NCBI RefSeq assembly: GCF_007290395.2
Contig: NZ_CP041656.2
Coordinates: forward strand, 4,712,001-4,776,000
DNA length: 64,000 nt
Source: Bradyrhizobium cosmicum
GTDB taxonomy: Bacteria; Pseudomonadota; Alphaproteobacteria; Rhizobiales; Xanthobacteraceae
Direction of reading: 5' to 3'
Shown here: piece by piece, positions 18,431 to 28,877 of the stretch
Position numbering within the stretch: position 1 is the stretch's first letter
Layout of the letters: the number at the start of each line of letters is the position of its first letter
Program-made: the position numbers and the translations under genes
Notes under the pieces: generated by a model
Databases searched by the model: none
Seen by the model: only the letters and a program-made list of their open reading frames with translations
Told to the model about the DNA's origin: nothing

Positions 18431-19411
18431 TCAGATCTCCACGCGAGGATCGATGAGATAAGCGACCAGATCCACGATGATATTGATGAAGACAAACACC
18501 GCGCTGGTCGTGATGGCGATGCCCTGGATGACCGGGAAATCACGCCCGACCACGGAGACGACGGTCAGATTGCCGAGGCCCGGATAATCGAAGATGTATT
18601 CGATCACCAGCACGCCGCCGATCAGGGTCGAAAGCTGGATGCCGAGCAAATTGACCAGCGGCACCGCGGCATTGCGTAGCGCGTGAGAATAGACGATGCG
18701 GCGCCGCGACAGGCCGCGAACCCGGGCTTCGTCGATGAACGGCGCCTGCATCACCTCGCCGAGTGACGTCGTCAGCGTCCGGATGATGAAGGGCGCGATC
18801 TCCACCGCCAGCACCAGGGCCGGCAGAATGACATAGGAGAAGCCCTGGTAGCCGAGCGCCGGAAGCAGCTTCAGCTTGATCGATAGAAACAGGATCAGAA
18901 CGATCGCGAGCCAGAAATTCGGGATCGACACGAACAGCGACTGCATGCCGAACGCCAGGGCGTTCTGCCATCCATGCTGATGCAGGCCGCCGGCTATTCC
19001 GACCGGAAACGAGATCAGCAGCGCGAACAACAAGGCCATGCCGCCCAATTGCAGCGTGAACGGCAAGCGTTCAAGAATGAGGTCGGTCACCAGCGCCATG
19101 TCCGACTTGGTCGGATCGACATATTGCCCGCCGGCCGCAATCATGCCACTACGCGGCCGAAGATAGGATTGCCCGAGATCGCCCTGGAGCAGGCCGCGCA
19201 TGTAGCGACCGTATTGGACGATGATCGGATCGCGCAGCCCCATCTTGGTCGCCACCTTCTCGACCACATCGGGCGGCGCCATGCCGCCGACGATCAAACG
19301 AACAGGATCGCCCGGCACCACGCGCAACAGCGTAAAGATGATCAACGAGGTGATGACGACGATCAGGAGGCCCTGCGCGATCCGCTTGACCAGGAATTCC
19401 AGGATCAACAT
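18431..19411 (-). CDS. ABC transporter permease, DppB type
   Basis: 326 residues with the DppB N-terminal signature (FLVKRIAQGLLIVVITSLIIFTLLRVVPGDP) and six predicted membrane helices; RVRGLSRRRIVYSHALRNAAVPLV is the coupling helix that contacts the ATPase. It forms the membrane channel with DppC. The ribosome site is weak, and a strong hairpin separates it from the binding-protein gene upstream, so it is likely made in smaller amounts than the binding protein. Confidence 0.88.
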   Translation of the reverse strand: MLILEFLVKRIAQGLLIVVITSLIIFTLLRVVPGDPVRLIVGGMAPPDVVEKVATKMGLRDPIIVQYGRYMRGLLQGDLGQSYLRPRSGMIAAGGQYVDPTKSDMALVTDLILERLPFTLQLGGMALLFALLISFPVGIAGGLHQHGWQNALAFGMQSLFVSIPNFWLAIVLILFLSIKLKLLPALGYQGFSYVILPALVLAVEIAPFIIRTLTTSLGEVMQAPFIDEARVRGLSRRRIVYSHALRNAAVPLVNLLGIQLSTLIGGVLVIEYIFDYPGLGNLTVVSVVGRDFPVIQGIAITTSAVFVFINIIVDLVAYLIDPRVEI

Positions 19412-19485
19412 CGGGAAGAGCTATCCTTGCATTCGTCGGAAATTCCGGCAGGCCGGGTCGTCCGACCTGCACCCGACCATAGAAA

Positions 19486-19515
19486 CCGATAGGTCGGACA
19501 GGCCCGACCTATCGG
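19486..19515 (-). terminator. Perfect 12-bp hairpin between binding-protein and permease genes
   Basis: CCGATAGGTCGG and CCGACCTATCGG pair around a 6-nt loop (ACAGGC). There is no T tract, so it is more likely an mRNA-stabilising or attenuating hairpin that favours the binding-protein segment of the dpp-type transcript than a full terminator. Confidence 0.6.
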
Positions 19516-19523
19516 AGCAATCA

Positions 19524-21086
19524 TCATGCCAGCGTGGCTTTGGTCATGTCCTGCATGCCGTTCGGATAGATGTAGAGGCCGTCGAGCTTCTTGCTGTAGG
19601 CGTGGATGAAGACCGACGTGAACAGCGCGAGTGCCGGTGCCTTCCTGGCGATGGTCGGAAGCGTCTCGGTCTGGAGGATCTTCTTGCGTTCTTCGATGGA
19701 GGTCGCGTTGCGCTCCTTGTCGAGCACCGCGTCAATGTCCTTGTCGACGATTCCGGTGATACGCTTGGACGAGGAATGGAAGTGGGTGCGCAGCACCAGA
19801 TCGGGCTCGGGCGAACCCGTGCACCAGCCGCAGTCGATCATGTTGCCTTCGCCGCCGCCGGGCTTGTCATAAAGCAAATTGCCCCAAGCCGCGACCTCGA
19901 GCGTCTGGAGATTGACCTTGAAACCCTGCTCCTGGAGCATGCCGGTGATCAGCTCGGCATATTCCTTGGTCTTCGGATAGAACCCGACAGACGTGTAATA
20001 GGTGAGTTCGGGAAGGCCCTGGCCCTTCGGGAAGCCAGCTTCCGCCAACAGCTTCTGGGCCTTTGCCGGATCGAATTCCGGATATTCGGCAACCTCCGTA
20101 TAGCCGAACTTCACCGGCGAGATGTGCGCCTTGGAATAGGTTCCGGAGACGCCGAGAATCTCAAGGATCTGCTTGCGGTCGATCGAATGGCACGCCGCGA
20201 GACGAACGCGGGGATCGTCGAACGGCTTCTTGGAGCAGCGGAAGAATAGATACTTGTTCTCGACCGACACCGCCTTGTGGATGTTGAAGCGCGCATCCTT
20301 GGAAATGGTCTCGACCTGCTCCTGCTCCAGCCGCTCGATGATGTCCGCCGAGCCATTCAGCAACGACAGCGTCCGGGTCGTGGTGTCGCCGACGAAATGA
20401 TACTCGACGCCGGGAATTTTCGGCGCACCGAGGAAGAAGTCGGCGTTGGCAGTGAGAACAGTGGTGTCGCCCTTCTGCTCGACATATTTGTACGGCCCGG
20501 TGCCGTTCATGCGAGCCGACAGCTGCGCCTTGTTGGCAATGTCCTTGGCGGACATGATCGGCAGGAACGAGGAGAGATAATAGTAGAGCGCCGCCGGATA
20601 GCCGTGCGCCTTGGTGTTGATGCGGCAGGTGAAATCGTCGACGATGTCGACGGTGACGAGGCCCGGATACCACTGCGCCGGCCGGTCGGGCAGACAGCCA
20701 TATTCATAGGTCGCCTTGACGTCGGCTGCTGTAAAAGGCGTGCCGTCATGAAACTTGACGCCCTTCCGCAGCTTCACTTCCATCGTGGAGCCATCGATGG
20801 GCGTCATCGACTCAGCCAGCTCGAAGATCAGCTCATCCGGCTTGTCCGGCTTCATCGGCGCCCGCGTCAGATAGCCGAACACGAACCCTTCGACGATGAG
20901 CTGACCAAGATTGGTGTGCGTGGTCGGATCCCAATTGCCGCTCAACGCTTCCGCACCGAGAAATCGCAACGCCTTGCCTTCGGCGGCAAAGGCCGAGTTC
21001 ATCAGAAAATCGGGATTGACCCGTCCGAAGCCCAACGCTGCGGCACCGGCAAGCCCACCTAACATCACGTCTCTACGGTTGATCAT
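19524..21086 (-). CDS. ABC transporter substrate-binding protein, DppA/OppA type (SBP_bac_5)
   Basis: 520 residues. A leader with NRRDVMLGGLAGAAALGFG and a later AFAAEG cleavage zone suggests Tat export to the periplasm. The body has the family marks GNWDPTTHTN, MEVKLRKGVKFHDGTPFTAADVKATYEY and DPRVRLAACHSIDRKQI. It delivers oligopeptides or amine-type solutes to the DppBCDF-like complex. A GAGGGATAGGAC site supports the start. It is the first gene of the transporter operon. Ligand not predictable. Confidence 0.88.
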   Translation of the reverse strand: MINRRDVMLGGLAGAAALGFGRVNPDFLMNSAFAAEGKALRFLGAEALSGNWDPTTHTNLGQLIVEGFVFGYLTRAPMKPDKPDELIFELAESMTPIDGSTMEVKLRKGVKFHDGTPFTAADVKATYEYGCLPDRPAQWYPGLVTVDIVDDFTCRINTKAHGYPAALYYYLSSFLPIMSAKDIANKAQLSARMNGTGPYKYVEQKGDTTVLTANADFFLGAPKIPGVEYHFVGDTTTRTLSLLNGSADIIERLEQEQVETISKDARFNIHKAVSVENKYLFFRCSKKPFDDPRVRLAACHSIDRKQILEILGVSGTYSKAHISPVKFGYTEVAEYPEFDPAKAQKLLAEAGFPKGQGLPELTYYTSVGFYPKTKEYAELITGMLQEQGFKVNLQTLEVAAWGNLLYDKPGGGEGNMIDCGWCTGSPEPDLVLRTHFHSSSKRITGIVDKDIDAVLDKERNATSIEERKKILQTETLPTIARKAPALALFTSVFIHAYSKKLDGLYIYPNGMQDMTKATLA

Positions 21087-21402
21087 GTCCTATCCCTCGA
21101 TGATTTTGGCAACGCTGAAACTGCTGCCGAGGGCGCGGGGCACTCAGCCGTTTCGATCGTCTCGCGCAACTTGCCGTAACTTGCAAAGCGTAGACCAAAG
21201 GCCGCGCTTGCCCGATTCCTGTTGCTCCACGATTCCGTTGCTGACACTCCCGGGTGCGACCATTACGCACGGCGTCTCCCGATCACCTGGAGCCTACCGC
21301 CCAACTCCGAGGCAGAAGCGCCTCTCCACTGTGCAGGACAGGAATGATGGACGCTCGGAACAGCGGTTCGGAGACGGCAAACCTATAATTCCCGCGTTTG
21401 AA
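21087..21402. other. Divergent intergenic region, dpp-type operon / HAD phosphatase
   Basis: About 316 bp with no supported gene. It must hold the promoter of the transporter operon; no clear promoter boxes or operator repeats were recognised by eye. Confidence 0.4.
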
Positions 21403-22242
21403 ATGAGCGGAATCCAGGCCTTGAAAATGCAAGCCTTGAAAACACAGGAGTTCCCGCCCATTCGCGGCGTCATCTCGGACCTCGACGGCGTCGCCTATCG
21501 AGGCGACACCGCGATCCCGAGTTCGGTCAGAGCGTTTCGCACCTGGCATGAGCAGGGCATGAAGTATGCGTTCGTCACCAACAATTCGACGAAATCTGCC
21601 GCGCAGTTTGCAGCAAAGCTGACTGGCATCGGCATTCCGGCAGAGCCGGGGCAGGTCTTCAACACCATCTCGGCGGCAACCGCCCTGCTCGCAAGGCGCT
21701 GGCCGCTAGGCACTCCGGTCTACGCGATCGGCGAACAGCCGTTGCTCGCGGCCATCGAGGCGGCCGGCTACGATCTGACCGCCGCGGATCCGGAGGTCGT
21801 GGTGCTCGGCTTCGATTCGACGCTCGACTACGCCAAGCTGCGAACCGCGATCCGCGCCGCCCTGGCGGGAGCGACGATCATTGCGACCAATCCCGATGTC
21901 CTCACGCCCGTACACGATGGATATGACCCTTGCGTCGGCGTGCTGACCGCAGCGGTGATCGCTGCCGTACCAAGCGTGACGCCAATCGTCGTCGGCAAGC
22001 CACATCCGTTCCTGATCGAGCAGGCGCTCGAATATCTCGGCACGGCAAAGCACGAAACGATCATGATCGGCGACCAGCTCGCCACCGACATCGCGGCCGG
22101 CAACGCCGCGGGCCTGCGCTCCATCCTGCTCGCCAGCGACGTGCCGTTCAATTCAGTGACAGATGCTATCCCCCATCGGGTCATATCGACCCTTCTCGAT
22201 CTCCTCAACGCGGCTCCCGGGTCGGCCGTCCCACTTTCATGA
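21403..22242 (+). CDS. HAD-IIA family phosphatase (NagD / p-nitrophenylphosphatase-like)
   Basis: 279 residues from the ATG at 21403. HAD motif I is ISDLDGVAYRGD, motif II is FVTNNSTKS, motif III is VVGKPHPFL, and motif IV is MIGDQLATDIAAGNAAGL. The type IIA cap, as in NagD, lies between motifs II and III. These cytosolic enzymes remove phosphate from small sugars, nucleotides or glycolytic side products. The frame is open far upstream but without domain content; the ribosome site for the chosen start is weak. Next to the peptide transporter but divergent from it. Confidence 0.82.
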   Translation: MSGIQALKMQALKTQEFPPIRGVISDLDGVAYRGDTAIPSSVRAFRTWHEQGMKYAFVTNNSTKSAAQFAAKLTGIGIPAEPGQVFNTISAATALLARRWPLGTPVYAIGEQPLLAAIEAAGYDLTAADPEVVVLGFDSTLDYAKLRTAIRAALAGATIIATNPDVLTPVHDGYDPCVGVLTAAVIAAVPSVTPIVVGKPHPFLIEQALEYLGTAKHETIMIGDQLATDIAAGNAAGLRSILLASDVPFNSVTDAIPHRVISTLLDLLNAAPGSAVPLS

Positions 22243-22489
22243 TGCCCCCTTAGGTTCGGTTCCGTCGGGCCGACATGCGCACGTCCAGAGTCGCGCGCGC
22301 AAGATCTTCATATGAACGCGCCCTGCCCCGAGCATCGCTTGGCAATGCGTTGAAATTTCGAGCCGTCTACACGCTCACTGCGCTGAACCTCAACACCATC
22401 AGAATTTCCGATATCGGCGAACGATATTTCGAATTTTACAAGCGTCTCCCGCAACGCTTGTGATGGGCGGCGAGTGAGAAGGCGTTGAA
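22243..22489. other. Short region with no supported gene
   Basis: About 250 bp after the HAD gene. A 62-codon frame at 22275-22463 has no recognisable content. It precedes a molybdenum-hydroxylase fragment, so the region may be decayed coding DNA. Confidence 0.4.
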
Positions 22490-22645
22490 ATGACTTCCGG
22501 TGCGGGACAGGTCGAGGTGCTGAGCTATCGCGTCGTCGAGGACGTCGGCCGCGCGCTGAACCCGCGTGCGACCCATGAACAGATCCAGGGCGGCGGCGTG
22601 CAGGGATTGGGCTATGCCCTGCATGAGCGACCAGAGGTGCTCTAG
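22490..22645 (+). pseudogene. Remnant of xanthine dehydrogenase/CO dehydrogenase-family molybdopterin subunit
   Basis: A 51-codon frame reads YRVVEDVGRALNPRATHEQ followed by QGGGVQGLGYALHE, which is the conserved segment near the C-terminus of large Mo-binding subunits (normally VVxDxGxxxNPxxxxGQxxGGxxQGxGxAL). The rest of the roughly 750-residue subunit is absent on both sides, so this is a fragment. It ends at a TAG that overlaps the convergent modD stop. Confidence 0.7.
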
Positions 22646-23529
22646 GCCACCTCAATCAGGCCGGGCGCATTCACGCCGGCTGCGGCGATCCGCACCTGCA
22701 CATCGTTGGGTTTAGCCAGATATGGCGCCGACGTCACCAGGACATCGGCGCCGGCCCGCGCATAGGCTGCGGCATTGCCGGCGTTGACGCCGCCGGCGGC
22801 GGCGATGATGGGCCGGGTGCTTCGATAGGCGATTGCTGCGATTCGCTGCACCAGCGCGGCGATGTCGTCAGGCGTGAATTTCTCGGCCTGGATCACGTCG
22901 AAGCCGGCGACCGCCGCGGCCAACGCGCCTTCCTGGGTCGTCACCTCGACGACGATTTTCTTCTCCGGCGCCGAGACGCGCAAGCGCTCGACTACCTGGA
23001 ACAAGGGCACGTCACCGAGAAAGGCCCGATGCTCTGGAAAGACCAGCACCGTTTCCGAAAGCCCCAGGCGATGCATGACCGCGCCGCCCGCCTTCACCGC
23101 GGCCGCGGCGAAGCGCTTGGTGCCGGGGATGTTCTTGCGCGTGCAGGCGACCGCGATACGCGGTGAAGCGGCGCGGGCCGCATCGACGATGGCGCGGGTC
23201 TCGGTCGCCACGCCCGACCAGATCTCGATCAGGGTCTGCGCCACCTTCCAGCTTCGCAGCAACGCCGCGGCCGGACCGCGGGCTTCAAGGATCGGCGCAC
23301 CCTGCCCGAGCGCGGCGCCCGATGAGGCCAACAACTCCACGCTGCCGCCGGCGAACTCGATGATGGCGGCTGCATCCTCGACGAGCGCCAGCACCATGGG
23401 TGCGCGCGCCGAAAACCGCATGACAGCGGAGACGGCGCCGATCCCCAACGCTTCGGTGGTGAGATCGCCATAGGGGACGTCGTCCTCCAGCAGGCGTTCC
23501 AGCTCGGCGCGCGATGCAACGGTGACCAT
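22642..23529 (-). CDS. modD: ModD, NadC-like molybdenum-utilisation protein
   Basis: 295 residues from the ATG at 23529. The fold is quinolinate phosphoribosyltransferase-like (LEDDVPYGDLTTEALG, TRKNIPGTKRFAAAAVKAGGAVMHRLGLSETVLVFPEH, IQAEKFTPDDIAALV), and the combination with adjacent mod genes identifies ModD rather than NadC. Its biochemical role in Mo metabolism is not settled. It is divergent from modA. A candidate RpoN promoter (TGGTGCG-GGCT-TTGCT at 23649-23664) points toward it. Confidence 0.85.
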   Translation of the reverse strand: MVTVASRAELERLLEDDVPYGDLTTEALGIGAVSAVMRFSARAPMVLALVEDAAAIIEFAGGSVELLASSGAALGQGAPILEARGPAAALLRSWKVAQTLIEIWSGVATETRAIVDAARAASPRIAVACTRKNIPGTKRFAAAAVKAGGAVMHRLGLSETVLVFPEHRAFLGDVPLFQVVERLRVSAPEKKIVVEVTTQEGALAAAVAGFDVIQAEKFTPDDIAALVQRIAAIAYRSTRPIIAAAGGVNAGNAAAYARAGADVLVTSAPYLAKPNDVQVRIAAAGVNAPGLIEVA

Positions 23530-23574
23530 GTGACGCTCCAATCTCCGCAACCATGTCCACTTGCGGACGTGTTT

Positions 23575-23590
23575 TGTCGGGAAGCCGACA
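23575..23590. promoter_or_regulatory. NifA upstream activator site (TGT-N10-ACA), modD/modA gap
   Basis: TGTCGG-GAAG-CCGACA is a perfect match to the NifA site, with palindromic six-base arms. It lies 93 bp upstream of the modA RpoN promoter, the normal NifA distance. Confidence 0.78.
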
Positions 23591-23648
23591 AGGCGTGTCC
23601 GCCTCTGCGCCGTCGCCGGCGAAAAGCACGTGATTTCGACGATGTTCT

Positions 23649-24526
<878 letters not shown>

Positions 24527-24530
24527 TCTC

Positions 24531-25217
24531 ATGGACGTCTGGTCGGCGGAGATTTCGCAAGCCGTCACCCTCACCCTCGCGCTCGCAGCGGTGACGACCG
24601 CAACACTGCTCGTCATCGGTACGCCCCTCGCCTGGTGGCTGGCGCGCAGCAAGGGCTGGTGGACCGAGATCGTCGCAAGCGTCGTCGCGCTGCCGCTGGT
24701 GCTGCCGCCGACGGTGCTCGGCTTCTACCTGCTGGTGCTGCTCGGCCCCGACGGACCGGGCGGCCGGATCGCGGGCCTGTGGGGCGGACGCACGCTCGCC
24801 TTCACTTTCGAGGGCCTCGTCATCGGCTCGGTGGTCTATTCCATGCCCTTCGTGGTGCAGCCGATCCGCAACGCCTTCACCGCGATGGGCGAGCGGCCCC
24901 TCGAGGTCGCGGCAACATTGCGCGCCTCGCCGTGGCACGCGTTCTGGACGATCGCGGTACCGCTGGCGCGGCCCGGTCTCCTCACCGGCGCCGTGCTCGG
25001 CTTCGCGCACACCGTCGGCGAATTCGGCCTGGTGCTGATGATCGGCGGCAACATTCCCGGGCGCACCAAGGTCCTGTCGGTCGCGATCTTCGACTATGTC
25101 GAGGCCTCGCGCTGGCGGGAAGCAAGCCTGCTCGCCGGCGGGATGGTGATCTTCGCCTTCGCGGTGATCCTGACGATGACGCTGATCGACAGGCGCAGCG
25201 CGAGGGCTGCCTCATGA
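24531..25217 (+). CDS. modB: Molybdate ABC transporter permease
   Basis: 228 residues with about five to six membrane helices; [21 protein letters not shown] is a ModB hallmark and [25 protein letters not shown] is the EAA loop that docks with the ATPase. The ATG at 24531 is 4 bp after the modA stop, and its stop overlaps the modC start as ATGA. It forms the inner-membrane channel for molybdate. Confidence 0.92.
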   Translation: MDVWSAEISQAVTLTLALAAVTTATLLVIGTPLAWWLARSKGWWTEIVASVVALPLVLPPTVLGFYLLVLLGPDGPGGRIAGLWGGRTLAFTFEGLVIGSVVYSMPFVVQPIRNAFTAMGERPLEVAATLRASPWHAFWTIAVPLARPGLLTGAVLGFAHTVGEFGLVLMIGGNIPGRTKVLSVAIFDYVEASRWREASLLAGGMVIFAFAVILTMTLIDRRSARAAS

Positions 25218-27025
25218 GGGCCATCGGGCCCGGCCGGATCAACGCCGCCTTTCGCGGCCGGCTGGGACGCTTCGCGCTCGATGCGGGCCTGAGCGTACCC
25301 GGCACCGGTGTCACCGCGATCTTCGGCCCGTCCGGCTGCGGCAAGACGACGGTCGCACGCTGCATTGCCGGGCTGCAGCGCCTGTCCGACGGCTTCTGCG
25401 CGATCGACGGCGAGGTCTGGCAGGACGGCGAGACGTTTCGGCCGGCGCATCGCCGTCCGGTCGGCTACGTGTTCCAGGAGCCGAGCCTTTTTCCGCATTT
25501 GTCGGTCCGGCGCAATCTGCTCTACGGGGCGCCGAAAACTCCCGATGCGCCGATCGACTTCGACGAGGTGGTGGAGCTGCTCGGCATCACCGCGCTGCTC
25601 GACCGCTCACCGCATCGGCTTTCCGGCGGCGAGCGCCAGCGGGTCGCGATCGGCCGCGCGCTGCTGTCGCAACCGAAATTGCTGCTGATGGACGAGCCAC
25701 TGGCCGCGCTCGACCGCGCCACCAAGGACGAGATCCTGCCGTTTCTCGAGCGCCTGCATGACCGGCTGTCGCTGCCCGTCCTCTATATCAGTCACGACAT
25801 GGCCGAAATCGAGCGCTTTGCCGACCATCTGGTTCTGATGGAGCGCGGTCGCGTCGTCGCCACCGGACCGCTCCATATCCTGCAAAGCGATCCTGCGCTG
25901 CCACTGGCCCACAGCCGCGACGCAGCAGTCAGCATCGACGGCGTCGTGGAGGCTTATGACGAGCGCTACGGCCTGCTCACGCTCGCCGTCAGCGGCGGCC
26001 TGCTGCAGGTGCCATCACATCGCATCGCTGTCGGCGCGCGGCAACGGCTTCGGATCGCAGCCAGCGACGTCAGCATCGTCCGGACGCGGCCTACGGAGAG
26101 CTCGATCCTCAACATCCTGCCGGCACGCGTGGTCGCGCAATCGCCGCTGGGCGCGGGCGAGGTCACGATGGTGATCCAGCTTGGCCCCGACGGATCTGGC
26201 GCGTCGATCCTTTCGCGCATCAGCCGCCGCTCACGGGACCTTCTTGGATTATCGGACGGCATCGACGTCTATGCCCAGGTCAAAGGCGTCTCGCTGGTCC
26301 GGGCGTCTGATCGCGCGATCGGTAATATAGCGCCGCCTGCGCCAGAGCGGCTCGACCATTGCTCAACTCAGGATACAGGCGTACCAAGCGAAACAAGGAC
26401 CACAGCCATGCCTATTGATTTCGCCGAGATCGACCCGAACCGCGTTGCCGCCATTCTATACCGGCCGCAAGACGACCTTGACGCCTTGCTCGCCGACTTC
26501 GCGCAAGACCTGGTGCGGACGGGTGAGCGCATCGGCGGTATCGTCCAGCGCAACATCAAGGACGGAGGCGGCTGCCAGGTCGGCATGCAGGCCATCGACC
26601 TCATGACCGGCCGCGAGATCTCGATCTGCCAGCCGCTCGGCAGCGGTGCCATGGCGTGCAAACTGGATGCCGCCGGTCTTGCCGACGCTTCCGTCGCGGT
26701 CGCAAGCGCGATCGCGCAGGATGTCGACCTGATCGTGATCAACAAGTTCTCCAAGCAGGAAGCCGCCGGACAGGGGCTGCGCGACGAGCTCGCCGACGCC
26801 ATCGCCGCCGGTATTCCCGTGCTGACCGCCGTGCCCGAAAAATGTCTGGAAGCCTGGATCAGCTTTACCGGCGGGATCGGCACCACGCTGCTCTGCGAGC
26901 GTCAGGTCATCGAAGCATGGTGGCAGGACATATCCTCGCGCATGAAACGCATGCGCGAGGATCATGACGCAGTGTCAACCACCGACCGCGCGACTATTTG
27001 CCGATCATTACATCCGACGACTTGA
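25214..27025 (+). CDS. modC: ModC molybdate ATPase fused in frame to a DUF2478-like domain
   Basis: 603 codons without a stop. Residues about 1-365 are ModC: Walker [14 protein letters not shown], signature [12 protein letters not shown], Walker [14 protein letters not shown], and a C-terminal Mop/TOBE-type domain. From the in-frame ATG at 26408 onward ([20 protein letters not shown] ... [20 protein letters not shown] ... [11 protein letters not shown]) the sequence looks like the DUF2478 family, which I recall as being found beside Mo-transport genes and P-loop NTPase-like. An AAGGA 8 nt before that ATG could also give a separate protein of about 205 aa. Two genes sharing one uninterrupted frame or a true fusion are both possible. 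The end overlaps the convergent molbindin gene by 32 bp. Confidence 0.82.
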   Translation: MRAIGPGRINAAFRGRLGRFALDAGLSVPGTGVTAIFGPSGCGKTTVARCIAGLQRLSDGFCAIDGEVWQDGETFRPAHRRPVGYVFQEPSLFPHLSVRRNLLYGAPKTPDAPIDFDEVVELLGITALLDRSPHRLSGGERQRVAIGRALLSQPKLLLMDEPLAALDRATKDEILPFLERLHDRLSLPVLYISHDMAEIERFADHLVLMERGRVVATGPLHILQSDPALPLAHSRDAAVSIDGVVEAYDERYGLLTLAVSGGLLQVPSHRIAVGARQRLRIAASDVSIVRTRPTESSILNILPARVVAQSPLGAGEVTMVIQLGPDGSGASILSRISRRSRDLLGLSDGIDVYAQVKGVSLVRASDRAIGNIAPPAPERLDHCSTQDTGVPSETRTTAMPIDFAEIDPNRVAAILYRPQDDLDALLADFAQDLVRTGERIGGIVQRNIKDGGGCQVGMQAIDLMTGREISICQPLGSGAMACKLDAAGLADASVAVASAIAQDVDLIVINKFSKQEAAGQGLRDELADAIAAGIPVLTAVPEKCLEAWISFTGGIGTTLLCERQVIEAWWQDISSRMKRMREDHDAVSTTDRATICRSLHPTT

Positions 27026-27200
27026 TCACGGCCGAGACGGTGTCGCCCACTTTCAGGACGAGATCGTCGACCGCTTCGTTGGTAATCGCGGAAAACACCA
27101 CCAGCCCCGGCGCCAGCTCGACCTTCACATGCGCCGTCGTCGTACCTTTGGTCACGGCAACGATGCGGCCCGGCAGAATGTTGCGTGCACTGAGTTTCAT
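26994..27200 (-). CDS. Molbindin (single Mop/TOBE domain)
   Basis: 68 residues: [21 protein letters not shown]...[44 protein letters not shown], a complete Mop domain. Molbindins form hexamers that bind molybdate and buffer cytosolic Mo. AAGGA lies 8 nt before the ATG at 27200. It is convergent with modC, overlapping its 3' end, and divergent from ahpC. It probably keeps Mo available for NifQ and cofactor assembly. Confidence 0.88.
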   Translation of the reverse strand: MKLSARNILPGRIVAVTKGTTTAHVKVELAPGLVVFSAITNEAVDDLVLKVGDTVSAVIKSSDVMIGK

Positions 27201-27326
27201 TTTTGCAATCCTTGCTTTCTGCGACGACGTGAATTCGCGTCGCTCGATGTTTTGCATGCAAGAATGTTGACTCCGCAATCCGAGATTCTGATCGTTACAT
27301 TTCCGACCTTGGCCAAACATCACGAA

Positions 27327-27342
27327 TGGCATATCGCTTGCT
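27327..27342 (+). promoter_or_regulatory. RpoN -24/-12 promoter of ahpCD
   Basis: TGGCATA-TCGC-TTGCT fits the consensus with correct spacing, about 45 bp before the ahpC ATG. Upstream at 27248-27263, TGT-TTTGCATGCA-AGA is a NifA-type site with one mismatch. Confidence 0.65.
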
Positions 27343-27384
27343 TGCAGCTTCATGCTGCGATCGAATCTCAAAAGGTTAAAAACT

Positions 27385-27939
27385 ATGCTCGGAATTGGAA
27401 GTCAGTTGCCATCGTTCGAAGTCGTCGGCGTGAAGCCCGGATTTGAAGTTCAGGAAGAAAAGGGTGAGAGCGCCTTCGAGACACTGACTGAAAAAAGCTT
27501 TCCCGGTAAATGGAAGATTGTCTTCTTCTATCCCAAGGATTTTACTTTCGTCTGCCCGACCGAGATCGCCGAATTCGCTCGGCTCGCGAAGGATTTCGAG
27601 GATCGCGATGCCGTCGTGCTCGGCGGATCGACCGACAACGAGTTCTGCAAGCTGGCCTGGCGGCGCGATCACAAGGATCTACGCAAGCTGCCGATCTGGC
27701 AGTTCGCCGACACCAGGGGCTCGCTGGTCGACGGTCTCGGCGTCCGTTCGCCGGATGGCGTCGCCTATCGCTACACGTTCGTCGTCGATCCCGACAATAC
27801 CATCCAGCATGTCTACGCCACCAACCTCAATGTCGGCCGCAGCCCCAAGGATACGCTGCGCGTGCTCGACGCGCTGCAGACCGACGAGCTTTGCCCCTGC
27901 AACCGCGAGGTCGGCGGCGAGACGCTGAAGGTCGCCTGA
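27385..27939 (+). CDS. ahpC: Alkyl hydroperoxide reductase AhpC (AhpD-dependent type)
   Basis: 184 residues. Peroxidatic Cys57 is in FTFVCPTE; Cys170 and Cys172 in ELCPCNRE give the three-cysteine pattern of mycobacterial AhpC, which is reduced by AhpD instead of AhpF. It reduces peroxides and peroxynitrite in the cytoplasm. The ATG at 27385 is used; an upstream in-frame start would place the protein N-terminus nearly on the transcription start. It is followed 8 bp later by ahpD. The RpoN promoter suggests induction under fixation conditions. Confidence 0.92.
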   Translation: MLGIGSQLPSFEVVGVKPGFEVQEEKGESAFETLTEKSFPGKWKIVFFYPKDFTFVCPTEIAEFARLAKDFEDRDAVVLGGSTDNEFCKLAWRRDHKDLRKLPIWQFADTRGSLVDGLGVRSPDGVAYRYTFVVDPDNTIQHVYATNLNVGRSPKDTLRVLDALQTDELCPCNREVGGETLKVA

Positions 27940-27947
27940 CAGCAGCC

Positions 27948-28493
27948 ATGTCGATTGATCAACTGAAGGACATGGTCCCGGACTTCGCCAAGGACGTGAG
28001 ACTCAATCTCTCGTCCATGGTGGCCGACGAGAGCCTGGGCGAGCAGACGAAGTATGGCCTGTTCCTCGCAGCCGCGGTTGCGACCCGCAACCCGGCCGTG
28101 ATCGCGGCGTTCACACGGCTTGCGTCGGACAGATTGACGCCGGCGGCCATCGCGGCGGCGAAAGCCGCGGCGTCCGTGATGGCCATGAACAACATCTACT
28201 ACCGGTTCGTCCACCTTGCCTCGAACAAGGAATACGGAACCATGCCAGCGCGGCTACGCATGAACGTGATCGGAAACCCCGGCGTCGACAAAGCCGATTT
28301 TGAGCTTTGGTCGCTCGCCGTGTCCGCCATCAACGGCTGCGGCGCCTGCATCGATGCGCACGAGAAGGTCTTGCAGGAGGCCGGCGTCGCCGCCGGTAAG
28401 ATCCAGACCGCGGTGCGCTTTGCCGCGATCATCCAGTCGGTCGCGGTCGCCATCGAGGCCGGCGGAGCTGCCGTTCTGGCGGCCGCGGAATAG
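27948..28493 (+). CDS. ahpD: Alkylhydroperoxidase AhpD
   Basis: 181 residues, all helical. The CGACIDAH motif supplies Cys131, Cys134 and His138, with the upstream Glu ([15 protein letters not shown]) forming the proton relay known from Mycobacterium AhpD. It regenerates AhpC using dihydrolipoyl-type electron donors. Co-transcribed with ahpC and convergent with fixX. Confidence 0.92.
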   Translation: MSIDQLKDMVPDFAKDVRLNLSSMVADESLGEQTKYGLFLAAAVATRNPAVIAAFTRLASDRLTPAAIAAAKAAASVMAMNNIYYRFVHLASNKEYGTMPARLRMNVIGNPGVDKADFELWSLAVSAINGCGACIDAHEKVLQEAGVAAGKIQTAVRFAAIIQSVAVAIEAGGAAVLAAAE

Positions 28494-28542
28494 GCAATGC
28501 GACAAGCGGACGCCGCCGGACTCACCGGCGGCGTCCGGATAT

Positions 28543-28839
28543 TCAGCCGAACTTGAACAGCACGCCGTAGCCGCCGCGCGGATAGCTCCACTCGATGTCG
28601 CCGCTTTCCTCGCAGATCACCCGGCAGGTGCCGCATTCGACGCAGCCATCGACGGTGACCTCGACCTGTCCCTTGTCGTTGAGCTCATAGCAGCGCGCCG
28701 GGCAGGCCTTGAGCATGGTGAGCAGCTGCGGCGACGGTGTCGTGTGCGGCCGCACCTTGATGTGGGCGCGGCCGGCATCGACCAGATAGCGGTTGTAGAA
28801 CAGCTTGTCCTCGACGCGCACGGATGGTTCGATCGACAT
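28543..28839 (-). CDS. fixX: FixX, ferredoxin-like protein
   Basis: 98 residues from the ATG at 28839, chosen because GGAGA precedes it and the length equals typical FixX; an upstream ATG at 28854 has no ribosome site. Cysteines in [11 protein letters not shown] and [13 protein letters not shown] bind an Fe-S cluster, and the end [13 protein letters not shown] is family-typical. FixX accepts electrons from FixC in the FixABCX electron-bifurcating complex at the membrane. Last gene of fixABCX. Confidence 0.93.
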   Translation of the reverse strand: MSIEPSVRVEDKLFYNRYLVDAGRAHIKVRPHTTPSPQLLTMLKACPARCYELNDKGQVEVTVDGCVECGTCRVICEESGDIEWSYPRGGYGVLFKFG

Positions 28840-28877
28840 GATTTGGGTCTCCATCGTTTGTCGCTATGTCAGCTCTC

